Positions 54,102 through 63,061 are shown, numbered from the stretch's first letter. The stretch: 64,000 nucleotides of DNA from Desulfoscipio sp. XC116 (GCF_039851975.1 NZ_CP156660.1:2361035-2425034), one strand, 5' to 3'. The notes: generated from the sequence alone by a model not told the origin. Numbers and translations are program-made.

Positions 54102-54648
54102 TTATAATCTTACTATAATCAGTTGATGCTTGCGAAGACGGAACAAACCTTGTATCACAATAAGAACCAACTGCCTTGCATCGCCACTGCCCCCAAGAGA
54201 CACCATAGATTCCGGTAGCGGTTTCTACATTGCTGGTATTCTCTTTTTCAACAACTCGCACACTCTGTTCTCTAATCCATTTACCACCAGCAGGACTAGC
54301 ATACTGTAACTCTGCACGGATAGATAACTTTTGGGCAACCGGTTTACTTGATATTTTCCCATAATATTTAAAATTTTGTTTTTTCTTATCCAAAGAAAGC
54401 TTTGCCCAAACTGCACAAATGATACCAGGAGAAGAGCCTTCTGCAGAAGAATTAATCGTACTTGGTTCATCAAGCGAATTTTCATCATTTGTAACTTGGA
54501 GTAAATCTATTTTGTTTGAATCTTTTAAAACGGGAGCCGCAAAGCCTTGATCATCTACCAACTCAGAATATGCAAAAACGGTTGAGTTGGCCACAAAAAG
54601 ACAAATAATAAATACAACAAGAGCATAGTACACTCTTTTTTTATGCAT
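54088..54648 (-). CDS. secreted protein of unknown function
   Basis: 186 residues with a signal peptide (MHKKRVYYALVVFIICLFVA, cleavage near residue 26). The mature part has a linker (27-65) and a beta-rich domain with IICAVWAKLSLDKKKQNFKY and WRCKAVGSYCDTRFVP; its three or so cysteines may form disulfides. First gene of the three-gene coupled cassette. Organisation and size recall the secreted 49871 protein, but sequences are not clearly related. Confidence 0.65.
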   Translation of the reverse strand: MHKKRVYYALVVFIICLFVANSTVFAYSELVDDQGFAAPVLKDSNKIDLLQVTNDENSLDEPSTINSSAEGSSPGIICAVWAKLSLDKKKQNFKYYGKISSKPVAQKLSIRAELQYASPAGGKWIREQSVRVVEKENTSNVETATGIYGVSWGQWRCKAVGSYCDTRFVPSSQASTDYSKIINVDW

Positions 54649-55082
54649 TATATATTTTCCTCCCTTTTAGTTATTAAAAGTATCTTCCCACACACTACAA
54701 CAATTGTCCTGAATCTGCACTTTGGAATAACTTACAAGACAAGCAAGATAGATGTAACACCTCCCATCCTCTTAAGCTTCCTTTAAAAAGCTAGATGTTT
54801 TAGCGTACGTCCGCTTTAAATTCCCCAAAAAAGCTAAGTCAAGATAACATGTGTTAATGCTTTGTGCGGTCTAACTATGATGTATTTATTCGGACTTCTC
54901 TGGTATACCACGAACCACTTATTTAACAAGAATCATTGGAAATGTTATTAACCGCGATATGACTAAACTGGCTAATCCACTTGCGTTAGTGCGCGACATT
55001 GGGCCTGTGTTCTCTGCCGGTATATTTCTCCTGTGACATACCCCCATTGTTTTCTAAATATTCCTTTAGAATTCTTTCCTTC
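54649..55082. other. intergenic region, nothing recognised
   Basis: AT-rich DNA without a supported gene. It probably holds the promoter of the 54088-54648 cassette. Short frames are interrupted and match no family I know. Confidence 0.4.
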
Positions 55083-55184
55083 ACCCCCTTTTAAACTAAG
55101 ATAAAAAAAGGGGGCTTTCGGTTTCAAAATTATTTATTTTTATTCCGACACATGTTTTAAATTATCAACAAATACAGCTTCGGC
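55083..55184. repeat. R element, copy 3 (shorter)
   Basis: Matches copies 1 and 2 from the CCCCCTTTT stem to TAAATTATCAACAAATACAGCT. It lacks the ATTATTACTAAATTA flank. Confidence 0.8.
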
Positions 55185-55263
55185 AAAGCGAATATCCTCA
55201 ATTTCATCGCAACACAGATAATTAATAGAGAGGAATAAACCGCCATTCTTTTTTCAGAACATC

Positions 55264-55302
55264 AAAAAGCCCTTACCCCTTTTTATAGGTACCGGTAAGA
55301 GC
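55264..55302 (-). terminator. terminator of Rpn fragment A
   Basis: GCTCTTACC pairs with GGTAAGGGC (one G-U) and is followed by TTTTTGATG on the minus strand. The same hairpin recurs at 59249-59287. Confidence 0.7.
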
Positions 55303-55319
55303 CAACTTCACTTTTAATT

Positions 55320-55655
55320 TTAGTTTTCCAATTCTTTCTTTAGTTCAAATACAGTCTCCATGGATAGTCCAGTTATTTCTGCCACGTCATTCACAGAGAG
55401 ACCCTTTTTCAAAGCAATTTTGGCTACCTCAACTTTGCCTTCAATTTTACCTTCGATTTTGCCCTTTGTTTGACCTTCTTTAATTCCTTTTTCCATTCCC
55501 CTTGCTTTAGCTGCCCTTTGCATCTCGTCCAGCGTCCGCTCAATGTTGGTGATCATTTCTTCCACCTCCCGGGGTTCGCTTTTATCCAGTACATGTTCAA
55601 TTTCCTTTTGCAATGCTCCTGGCAATTTGCGCTTTATCACGTTCCTCAGCCACAC
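55320..55655 (-). pseudogene. C-terminal fragment of an Rpn-family nuclease/transposase, copy A
   Basis: 111 residues with no nuclease domain. Sequence: LRNVIKRKLPGALQKEIEHVL, a coiled region, GKIEGKIEGKVE repeats and GLSVNDVAEITGLSMETVFE. Such tails belong to the Rpn (PD-(D/E)XK) transposase-like family. It is truncated at 55666, where the DUF4097 gene's end adjoins. Probably not functional. Confidence 0.7.
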
Positions 55656-55670
55656 TATTATCTGCCTGAG

Positions 55671-56822
55671 TTATCTCCCCTTTAACTCAATGCTTCCGCA
55701 TTCTGTCCGGAGGGTGAAGGTCGGGTTGGGTGTACCGATGGTTTGCTTAATCTGTTGACGGAGACCGTCTTGGGGTGCAACTGCAGGCTCCTCCGTTGGC
55801 GCACGATCGGACGCCGGGCCATGCGGGTCACTATGGAGAGCTCCTGTAATGCTCAATTCCGTATCGAAACCTCCGGTATTGATTTCCCCGTTTTCGGTGG
55901 TTACATCAAATGTTCCCTCCTGAGCGAACGGCAAATACACCTGAATACCGCCCGTTTTGTTGAAGAGGCTTACATTGTGCGCCACTGTTTTGGTATTGCT
56001 GTAAACGATTTCACCGTTTTCACTTTCAATTTTGACTATACCGGCGACATCATCGACCCTGGTCTGGCCAAAGCTGTTCTTAATCTGCAAATTACCGCCC
56101 AATCCGTCTACTTTAACCTCGCCGGACTCCCCGTAAATCTTCACCTCGCCTGCCAGACCCGCGAGAGTGGTACTTCCGTATTCATTACGGATATCGTATT
56201 TCAACGTTTTGGGAACTTTGACCACGTAATCAAGACTGCCTTGATAATTGGAGCCGCCATTTAAAACAGAGTCATTCGTGCTGATTGTCAGCGTTTTATG
56301 CGCATTGATTTCGATCAGTTTCTCCGCCAGCTTTCGGGCGGCTTCTTCGTCGTTGTTGCGGATGTGAATCGAAGACTTGATCCGTATTTTATTTCCTGTG
56401 TAAGGTTCTATCCGAACCTTTCCGTAGCTGTTCTGCAGCTGCAATTTGTCGACGCCTTCGGCATCATACTCATAATCCCGGGTAATCAGCGTTTCGTACT
56501 TATAGAGGCCCATCCCGCCCAAAAAGTGTCCGGAAAAATCGCTTTTGAGGAAAACGCCGGCACCATAAGCAGCTGAACTAATCAGAATAATCATGATGAC
56601 TATAAAAATGCTCAAGCCGTCGAACTTAATTTTCGGTTGTTCTTCCCGGGAAACGAAGACATAGACCAGAATCTCCGCCCCGAGGATAATCAGAATTGCC
56701 GGCCACCAGCGCAGGATGAGCCCCGCTCCATTGTACCCCTGAATCTCGCCGGCCAGGAGGATAAGGCCTGTGGCAATCAGGAGCACCCCCATGGAAATGG
56801 TTCCTACTCTCCACTTTCTCAT
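55671..56822 (-). CDS. membrane protein with DUF4097-type beta-repeat domain
   Basis: 383 residues. The N-terminal part has two or three membrane helices (about 8-28, 33-53, 68-90), like LiaF-type proteins; then an extracellular beta-solenoid-like DUF4097 domain (about 125-330: GVDKLQLQNSYGKVRIEPYT, LAGEVKIYGESGEVKVDGLG, ENGEIVYSNTKTV). It is last in the operon ECF sigma - anti-sigma - membrane protein - DUF4097. Likely part of an envelope stress response. The anti-sigma regulon link is inferred. Confidence 0.82.
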   Translation of the reverse strand: MRKWRVGTISMGVLLIATGLILLAGEIQGYNGAGLILRWWPAILIILGAEILVYVFVSREEQPKIKFDGLSIFIVIMIILISSAAYGAGVFLKSDFSGHFLGGMGLYKYETLITRDYEYDAEGVDKLQLQNSYGKVRIEPYTGNKIRIKSSIHIRNNDEEAARKLAEKLIEINAHKTLTISTNDSVLNGGSNYQGSLDYVVKVPKTLKYDIRNEYGSTTLAGLAGEVKIYGESGEVKVDGLGGNLQIKNSFGQTRVDDVAGIVKIESENGEIVYSNTKTVAHNVSLFNKTGGIQVYLPFAQEGTFDVTTENGEINTGGFDTELSITGALHSDPHGPASDRAPTEEPAVAPQDGLRQQIKQTIGTPNPTFTLRTECGSIELKGR

Positions 56823-57625
56823 TCCTGTCCCTCTCCCTTTATCGTCTCTTTTTCCTTGCTGCCCATCATTAGTTTAATGCCGCCCAGGATAAACAAAATC
56901 GCGATAAATCCCGTTCTTAAATATTCGATGTATCTGCAATCCAGGTAAACGCTGATGTACGGCAGAACAATCTGATTCAGAATCATAATCACGCCGATGG
57001 CAATTAGACCGATGCCTGCGAATTTGCCGGTTTTCTTCGTCAGCTGCCCTTCCTTAATCAAATCTCCGATAAACGTAGGCTCCTCTTTCCTTTCTGTGTC
57101 GGCAACCCTGTGCATGATATCAAAGATGCTGTAAAACCAAAGTACCGGAGCAAACATCATAAGCAAGGACAGCCTGAGAAAATCACTTAAATAGAGAGTC
57201 AGGAAGAAAGTAATCATCAGCACAATTCCTTTTTCCATCAGACCAATATACATATGGCCTGCGCCGGGAATAAAAGAAAATGCCATGGCCAGAATCTTAT
57301 TGTTTTGGCCTTTTAAATCTTCCTCCAGCCTATGCCAGGCCTGGCCGGCATCTACACCCGCCGCCTGCGAATCAAATAGCTGCCGGTTTATCCTGTCGGC
57401 CTGAACCAGGCCATCGACCCAAGCCGCCAGCCAAATAAAGGGCAGGACAAGAAACGGAATCGGCTCGTAGAAAATCCCCAGCAGCATAAACATTACCCCG
57501 CCACAGACCACGAACGCTGTGGCGACGATAAAGACAATCCCCCTGGACGCCAATCCCAGGTAGATATGGCCAAGGCCCGGTATAATCGATAAAAGAAACG
57601 TCAAGAATTTACTCTTACTTTTCAT
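56819..57625 (-). CDS. multi-pass membrane protein of an ECF operon
   Basis: 268 residues with about eight helices. Two internal repeats begin SIIPGLGHIYLGLASRGIVF and SFIPGAGHMYIGLMEKGIVL, the TM2-like motif seen in many Firmicutes membrane proteins. It overlaps both neighbours (11 bases with the anti-sigma gene, 4 with DUF4097), so it is co-translated. Function unknown. Confidence 0.8.
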   Translation of the reverse strand: MKSKSKFLTFLLSIIPGLGHIYLGLASRGIVFIVATAFVVCGGVMFMLLGIFYEPIPFLVLPFIWLAAWVDGLVQADRINRQLFDSQAAGVDAGQAWHRLEEDLKGQNNKILAMAFSFIPGAGHMYIGLMEKGIVLMITFFLTLYLSDFLRLSLLMMFAPVLWFYSIFDIMHRVADTERKEEPTFIGDLIKEGQLTKKTGKFAGIGLIAIGVIMILNQIVLPYISVYLDCRYIEYLRTGFIAILFILGGIKLMMGSKEKETIKGEGQE

Positions 57626-58133
57626 AAATCTGCTCCTTTTCTTCGAAGAATTTTTGCAGGAAAAACGATTGTTGATTATCCAATATTTTAAACGTCCATC
57701 CTGTCTGGATAATGCCCGGTAATGGCTCTATTCTTGTTTCCACCAGCTGCGTGGATTTGGCCATGCCTTTTTCCAGGCCGGCGGAGACTTTATCGAAATA
57801 GCCGCCCACCCAGAAAAACATGGCGATACCGGCTGCAAGAGTATAAGAAACGAGAAGCTTCGTTCTGGAGATTGGGAGCGTCGAATACTGCGGTTTCTTG
57901 TACCCGTCAGCAACACGGCTCATTATTTCAGTGGTAAAATTAGGACCGGGACCGGAAACGTCTTCGTTTTGCAGTTCTTCCTCCAAAATCTGCAGATAGA
58001 TCTCCAGGCAGCTTTCACAAGTGAGAATATGTTCTTCCATCGCCAGTCGTTCCATATCGCTAAGTCTGTCCGCCTGATAAGCTTTCCAGGCGCTGGAGTC
58101 ATGGCATTGTGGATTATTCAGATGTTCATCCAT
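57615..58133 (-). CDS. zinc-finger anti-sigma factor (ZAS type)
   Basis: 172 residues. The zinc-binding motif His35-x3-Cys39-x2-Cys42 (MEEHILTCESC) is followed by a membrane helix (about 100-122, LLVSYTLAAGIAMFFWVGGY) and a short outer domain. It overlaps the ECF gene by 8 bases. It should hold the sigma factor inactive at the membrane until an envelope or redox signal. Confidence 0.88.
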   Translation of the reverse strand: MDEHLNNPQCHDSSAWKAYQADRLSDMERLAMEEHILTCESCLEIYLQILEEELQNEDVSGPGPNFTTEIMSRVADGYKKPQYSTLPISRTKLLVSYTLAAGIAMFFWVGGYFDKVSAGLEKGMAKSTQLVETRIEPLPGIIQTGWTFKILDNQQSFFLQKFFEEKEQIYEK

Positions 58134-58677
58134 TCTTGCTCAACTCCTCAAACTGTTCTCGCAGGATTTTTTTCCCGCGGTAAAGCCTGGTTTCCACTGT
58201 ACGAATACTGATGTTTTCTTCTTCCGCGATCTGCCTGGGGCTTCTGTTCGCCAGATAATTCTTCCTTAGTACTGCCGCATAGTGTTCCGGAATTCGGCTC
58301 AAGGCTTCCGCCAGCAACAATCTTTCCTCTTCCCGGATGATGATGTCCTGAACCGGCGTACTTTCGTCGGCTACCAGTTCGATATCGGCAAGGGAAATAG
58401 TTTCACGGTTTTTCTTGGCCAAAAGTTTTCGTTTATAATCAATTGATTTATTTAGCGCAATCCTGCTGATCCACGTCTTAAGACCTCGGAATTCGTATTT
58501 CGGGAGGGATTTGTAGACCTGGAGAAACGTTTCCTGCGCGAGGTTTTCCGCTTCGAACGGATCGTGCACCGCATTGAAGCAGATGGCGTAGACAAGATTT
58601 TTATATTCGTTTATCAGAAGGCGAAAAGCGTCTTGGTCGCCATCTAAAATCCTGCGGACGGTTGTCTCGTGCTTTAT
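58126..58677 (-). CDS. ECF sigma-70 factor, no canonical start codon
   Basis: Region 2 begins upstream of the first GTG (58569) with RRILDGDQDAFRLLINEYKN and LVYAICFNAVHDPFEAENLAQET; region 4 is ALSRIPEHYAAVLRKNYLAN and SPRQIAEEENISIRTVETRL. No ATG, GTG or TTG is present before this region; ATA at 58677 lies six bases after AGGGAGGAG and gives a normal 183 residues. Either an ATA start is used or the start codon was lost by mutation. Coupled to the ZAS anti-sigma gene. Confidence 0.8.
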   Translation of the reverse strand: MKHETTVRRILDGDQDAFRLLINEYKNLVYAICFNAVHDPFEAENLAQETFLQVYKSLPKYEFRGLKTWISRIALNKSIDYKRKLLAKKNRETISLADIELVADESTPVQDIIIREEERLLLAEALSRIPEHYAAVLRKNYLANRSPRQIAEEENISIRTVETRLYRGKKILREQFEELSKNG

Positions 58678-59213
58678 TTTGCTCTCCTCCCTTCCGTCAT
58701 ACTATTAGACGAGATTACTTTAAAGAGTACTTCAACTTTTATTAGGGATACCGCCAACATTTTAACGAAAATATACGTTAAGCCCTGAATTGCGTCCTAC
58801 TTGGCGTTTCTCCCTACCCGAAGCTCAAACGACACGATCACCCGACAAACTGAATTGGTCCCCTAGCTTGTTTTCGCCCAGTCCGCTGATTTTCCTCATA
58901 TCTACCTTTCACAACAAAAGCAATTGTTTTTCCGTTATATCCATCAGAAAACGACAATGAAAGGCGTAGGCCGCAGGAAGAACCTTGCAGCCTACGCCCC
59001 GATTTGACAAGAATACGGAGGATAAACCTCTTATGTCTTGAACCTGTATATTTAGTTATCTTACATAAGCTCTAATTGTCGTAGACCTGCAAGGACACGA
59101 AATTTACCTCCATTGCTTCGCGGCTTTAATTCAAAATCGTCGGTTAGTTTTACTATCGTTTTTGGGCTTAATCGCTTATAACAATACCTTCGTCCGTAAT
59201 TTGCTGCACTACA
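58678..59213. other. intergenic region with a hairpin
   Basis: A stem GGCGTAGGC/GCCTACGCC with inner pairing lies at 58963-58998 and has TTTCATTGT after it on the minus strand. It probably ends transcription from the Rpn fragment. No gene was found. Confidence 0.45.
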
Positions 59214-59675
59214 AGAGGAATAAACCGCCATTCTTTTTCGAGAACATCAAAAAGCCCTTACCCCTTTTTATAGGTACGGGTAAGAGCCAACTTCACTTTT
59301 AATTTTAGTTTTCCAATTCTTTCTTTAGTTCAAATACAGTCTCCATGGATAGCCCGGTTATTTCCGCCACGTCATTCACAGAGAGACCCTTTTTCAAAGC
59401 AATTTTGGCTACCTCAACTTTGCCTTCAATTTTGCCTTCAATTTTGCCTTCGATTTTGCCTTCAATTTTGCCCTTTGTTTGACCTTCTTTAATTCCTTTT
59501 TCCATTCCCCTTGCTTCAGCTGCCCTTTGCATCTCGTCCAGCGTCCGCTCAATGTTGGTGATCATTTCTTCCACCTCCCGGGGTTCGCTTTTATCTAGTA
59601 CATGTTCAATTTCCTTTTGCAATGCTCCTGGCAATTTGCGCTTTATCACGTTCCGCAGCCACACTATTATCTGCC
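59214..59675. repeat. direct repeat B (copy of 55229-55666)
   Basis: Second copy of the 440 bp direct repeat with two extra 12-bp GKIE units. The two copies bracket the 55.7-58.7 kb ECF operon. Confidence 0.85.
59249..59287 (-). terminator. terminator of Rpn fragment B
   Basis: Same GCTCTTACC/GGTAAGGGC hairpin and T-run as at 55264-55302. Confidence 0.7.
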
Positions 59676-59733
59676 GGAATTGCTCCTGGTCCATTTCTTT
59701 CAATACGTCGGCTAAATTCTTAAGACGAGACAC
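59305..59733 (-). pseudogene. C-terminal fragment of an Rpn-family nuclease/transposase, copy B
   Basis: 142 residues, longer at the N-terminus than copy A (MSRLKNLADVLKEMDQEQFR) and with four GKIE units. The N-terminal PD-(D/E)XK nuclease domain is missing; the family is usually about 250-330 residues. It adjoins an IS91 remnant, which probably cut it. Confidence 0.65.
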
Positions 59734-59778
59734 TAAATTGATTTGTGCACGGGTATCAGCTGCCAGCCATTAGGTTGA

Positions 59779-60328
59779 TTACTTTTTGAAACCTGCTTTC
59801 CAAAGCGTTATTTCGGGTATAATATAGCAATTCTGTTCCTTTTCAATGCTAACGATGCGCTTATTGGATATAGCCACCCGGTGAGTATAACGACCCAGCT
59901 ATTCAACAACACAAGCATCATTTCTAAATGGTGGTTTGCAGTAAACAATCCACTCTTTGCCATAGAGAGAGGAGAACAGCGTTTCAAATTCATTATTGTC
60001 GGAAAGATAGGTTTGACTGCCGTGGAATTCAAGCTTATTTTGGTCGTGGAGTTGTTTATGGTGATACGGAAACTTACCTCTGAACTTGCGGGATAATACC
60101 TTAACAGGGATGAAAAACTTCTTTCTGCTATTTACCCATTTTCCGATGAAAGATAATCCGCCGCCGGGTACAATGTAGTGAATATGCGGGTGGTGCATGA
60201 GGTTTTGTCCCCATGTATGCAGAACAGCCGAAAAGCCAATCTTTACACCTAGATATTTTTTGTCAGCAGCTAATTCGGTAAGAGTTTCAGCAACGGCCTT
60301 AAACAAAAGGGTATAGATCCCTATGCGG
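59779..60328 (-). pseudogene. IS91-family (Y2/HUH) transposase remnant
   Basis: Reading minus: LLFKAVAETLTELAADKKYL, then LHTWGQNLMHHPHIHYIVPG with the family HUH motif (HPHIH) and GGGLSF. An in-frame TAG at 59899-59901 interrupts VVE-LGRYTHRVAISNKRIV, and the N-terminal zinc part and C-terminus are missing. A 53-codon frame just upstream (60324-60482) belongs to different DNA joined at about 60328. Confidence 0.8.
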
Positions 60329-60492
60329 CAAACTGATCCGGGTATTCTACGCCATTTTGAACAAGGGCATCGACTACAACCCGGAGAAGATGTCTACTTC
60401 CGTTTTCCTGCAAACGCCAGCACTTTTGCCGGATATTTTGATACATAGCATTGTAGATTTTTCCTGTCAGGTTCTTCGTATTCATAGAGTAT

Positions 60493-61908
60493 TTACCGAT
60501 CCAAAAACGGCGTATTCTTTTGCCGCATCAGTCCCAAAAGCTGCCGCACACGGAGCTGTGTATGCTTTTCAATGGCCTCCAGCCGTTCCTCCGGCCAGTT
60601 GATAGAGGGATGCCGGGTAAATTTGAACCCGATCAGGCGGCGAAGCCGCTGCGCCTGCGCTTTGCCCATGACCTCGGAACAGATACGCTCAAAGGAAATA
60701 TCCCCATATGCGGGAAAACGCGTTTTCGCGTATTCGTCCAGATGGACGATGTCGTCCCGCATGGCGTAGTTGAACAGCGAAAGCCCGTTGTCGAATATGG
60801 GAGCCGGAGCGATGATCGCGCCTGCATGGTTATCCCGCAGTACGCCAAAGTTGCCAAAGTGCCGATCCTCGTTGTAGATTACGGCGTCAAACACCAACAT
60901 GCTGTGCACGGTTTCCAGAAAATCCTCGCCCAATTCGGCGCAATAGTCAAGGCAAGCCTGCAGGCTACTGGAGCGCACTAACCGCCCGATAGGAATAAAG
61001 GCGGTATCAATATCGGTAAATAGCCTGCACTTGGAGGACAAAATACCTTTCCAACGTTCCAAATCATACATGACGGCGTTCAGGCCCATGGCTTGGGCGA
61101 TCTGGCAGGCGTAAAACTCGCTGTACGGCTCATTGCCGGTGTTAGCCGCGCCGCTGGTGCCACCCTTATACAAATAGATCTCGCCGTTCTCCAGCCGGTG
61201 CCACGCCTTGGGCAGCATACCGCCCGTGGTCAGCTCTGGAGAAGTGGTAAAGGCCCGGTTGATCCGCCCAATGCCCGTGTAGGCAACCAGCGAAAGAATT
61301 TCCGAGAACTCGTTTTCATAGAGGTTGTATTCCGCAAACGTCCCGGCAGAGCCCTTGGGAACCACCCAAAAGCTATCATTGAGGGATAGCCCCTTGCATA
61401 CGTCGATGATACCTTTAGTGTTTCCCACCGAAAGCCCCAGCGTCTTTAATATTTCCTCCACAAAGGCGCGGTTTTTCGGGATTACCCGATGCCGCAGCCA
61501 GCTTAATACGCCCTCGTCGGTCAGCTGTAAATCCAGCGGCAGCAGATGCTTTTGCTCATCCGGCACGTTCGTAATTTCTGCCGTCAGACTAACACCCCGT
61601 TCCTCCAGCTTGAATTCCAGCAAAGGCGTATCATATAATCGAAGCTCATAGAGGTTTTCCATAGCAGCCGTGTCCTCCTTTTCCTTTGGAACCAAATCCA
61701 ATTCCATACACAGCGCGTCAGCGACATTCAAAAGAAAATCCAGGGAGGGATTGTGCGCGCCGCTCTCCAGCCGGGAGATGTTGGAACGCTGTGTTCCAAC
61801 CTTTTTTGCAAGCTGCGCCTGCGTCAGCCCCTGGTCTGTCCGTGCCTGTATAATCCGCTCAATCAGGCTTTGCCGCCACTGCTTTGTTATCTCATCATAA
61901 TCAGGCAT
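60493..61908 (-). CDS. HipB-HipA fusion: XRE helix-turn-helix joined to a HipA-type kinase domain
   Basis: 471 residues. An XRE domain (about 15-75: ARTDQGLTQAQLAKKVGTQR, SNISRLESGAHNPSLDFLLN) is followed without stop by MENLYELRLYDTPLLEFKLE, which looks like the start of a separate protein in relatives, and then a HipA-like kinase fold with catalytic YNEDRHFGNFG and metal-binding PIFDNGLSLF. It could be a self-regulated kinase toxin. The ATG at 61908 follows GGAAG; an upstream start at 61968 is possible. Confidence 0.8.
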   Translation of the reverse strand: MPDYDEITKQWRQSLIERIIQARTDQGLTQAQLAKKVGTQRSNISRLESGAHNPSLDFLLNVADALCMELDLVPKEKEDTAAMENLYELRLYDTPLLEFKLEERGVSLTAEITNVPDEQKHLLPLDLQLTDEGVLSWLRHRVIPKNRAFVEEILKTLGLSVGNTKGIIDVCKGLSLNDSFWVVPKGSAGTFAEYNLYENEFSEILSLVAYTGIGRINRAFTTSPELTTGGMLPKAWHRLENGEIYLYKGGTSGAANTGNEPYSEFYACQIAQAMGLNAVMYDLERWKGILSSKCRLFTDIDTAFIPIGRLVRSSSLQACLDYCAELGEDFLETVHSMLVFDAVIYNEDRHFGNFGVLRDNHAGAIIAPAPIFDNGLSLFNYAMRDDIVHLDEYAKTRFPAYGDISFERICSEVMGKAQAQRLRRLIGFKFTRHPSINWPEERLEAIEKHTQLRVRQLLGLMRQKNTPFLDR

Positions 61909-62045
61909 TGCTATGCTTCCTTCCCGCAAAGTCATCCTTATGGTATCATATTTGTATCCATAATTCAAAGAGAATAAACGAGGCCCGTTTCACAGATGTT
62001 GCAATAGGGCGGGCATTTGTTCTTTTATACGGGTGCGCTCACACA

Positions 62046-62087
62046 GCAAAAGACGGCACGCTATCCATACCGCCTTTTGCTTCTTTT
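62046..62087. terminator. bidirectional terminator between the hipBA-like and hydrolase genes
   Basis: GCAAAAGACGG pairs with CCGCCTTTTGC (one G-U); T-rich TTCTTTTT follows on the plus strand. Confidence 0.7.
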
Positions 62088-63061
62088 TATAGAACTGCGT
62101 CCATTGCGTTAGAATCAGTACTGTTTACCACACGCATCCCGGCGTCCTTAAATCTTTGCAATGACTGCCGGGCAATAGCCGGGAAGTCCACAACACCCGG
62201 GATGCCGGGTACGGGGCTCATGCAGTCCTGTAGAATATAAACCTTATGCACCAGGTTTGGATTAGCCTCATGAATATCCAGCAGATCTTCGATAGTAGCT
62301 TTAACACAGTGGCTGGAGGCCTCACCGGCAATATACACCCGATCGTTGCGCATCAATGCGTTAAAAAACTTGGTGTTAAACGAGCCAACATTCAGTGTAT
62401 CGGAACCGTCGGTTAACTCTTTAACTTCCGGTGATAGTACGCTATAGTTTTCTGTCAGCGGATGCTCTCCTTTAATTTCGAAATTGGTCCGCACCTTGCG
62501 TGCTATCGCGTGAAACAATGCGGCTTCGAAAAGTATCGGCATCAACGCATGGTCTATGCTGCCAAGCATAGTATGAAAGGGCCAGATACACAGGTTATAT
62601 TTGCCGGCCGCTTCAAGACGTTTGATATAATCAGCTGCCAAAGCCGGTTGAAACTGCGGCATCCATTTGCCCGACTGAATATCGTTATAAGTTATAATCG
62701 TATACGGGGCAGGGTGGAAGCCATTCTTATCAGCCCACCACGACGGATGAAAAATCTGATACGCCCGGTGCGTATCCAGAGAAAGATGGATTTCGCTCAA
62801 CTTTTCCAGGTTACCATAGATAAAATCACATAAACGGACCACATCATCAACAGCACCCGGTACTGACAGGCTGCCATCAGGGTGACAAAAACCAATTTGC
62901 ATATCAATGACAAATAAGGCTATTTTAATTTGATCGCTGCCAGCCGGCGCTATCTTCCGTTCGTTACGTATTCCGGTGGCTTCTTGAACCACCTTGTCAT
63001 AACGGGGCAGATACAATTCGCTTGCTTTGTTCTTGTTATAATAGCTGGGGAATACCATCAT
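62087..63061 (-). CDS. isochorismatase-family cysteine hydrolase (nicotinamidase-like)
   Basis: 324 residues. The catalytic aspartate is in ALFVIDMQIGFCHPDGSL, a cis-peptide/cysteine segment in YIAGEASSHCVKATIEDLL (nucleophile Cys), and metal-site candidates are in SLDTHRAYQIFHPSWW. It is longer than PncA (about 210) with an extra N-terminal 45 residues and a long insert. The substrate is an amide such as nicotinamide or an N-carbamoyl compound; it cannot be fixed. The ribosome binding site AGGTGAGGT lies in the tail of the ftsY remnant. Confidence 0.82.
   Translation of the reverse strand: MMVFPSYYNKNKASELYLPRYDKVVQEATGIRNERKIAPAGSDQIKIALFVIDMQIGFCHPDGSLSVPGAVDDVVRLCDFIYGNLEKLSEIHLSLDTHRAYQIFHPSWWADKNGFHPAPYTIITYNDIQSGKWMPQFQPALAADYIKRLEAAGKYNLCIWPFHTMLGSIDHALMPILFEAALFHAIARKVRTNFEIKGEHPLTENYSVLSPEVKELTDGSDTLNVGSFNTKFFNALMRNDRVYIAGEASSHCVKATIEDLLDIHEANPNLVHKVYILQDCMSPVPGIPGVVDFPAIARQSLQRFKDAGMRVVNSTDSNAMDAVL

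Larger units (their letters stand above)
55229..55666. repeat. direct repeat A (copy of 59214-59675)
   Basis: About 440 bp nearly identical to the second copy; the copies differ by two 12-bp units coding GKIE and a few point changes. It covers an Rpn-type gene fragment and its terminator. Confidence 0.85.

Noticed and set aside
48358-55184. Three R copies as a CRISPR array
   Set aside because: Copies are about 140 bp and kilobases apart, without regular spacers or cas genes.
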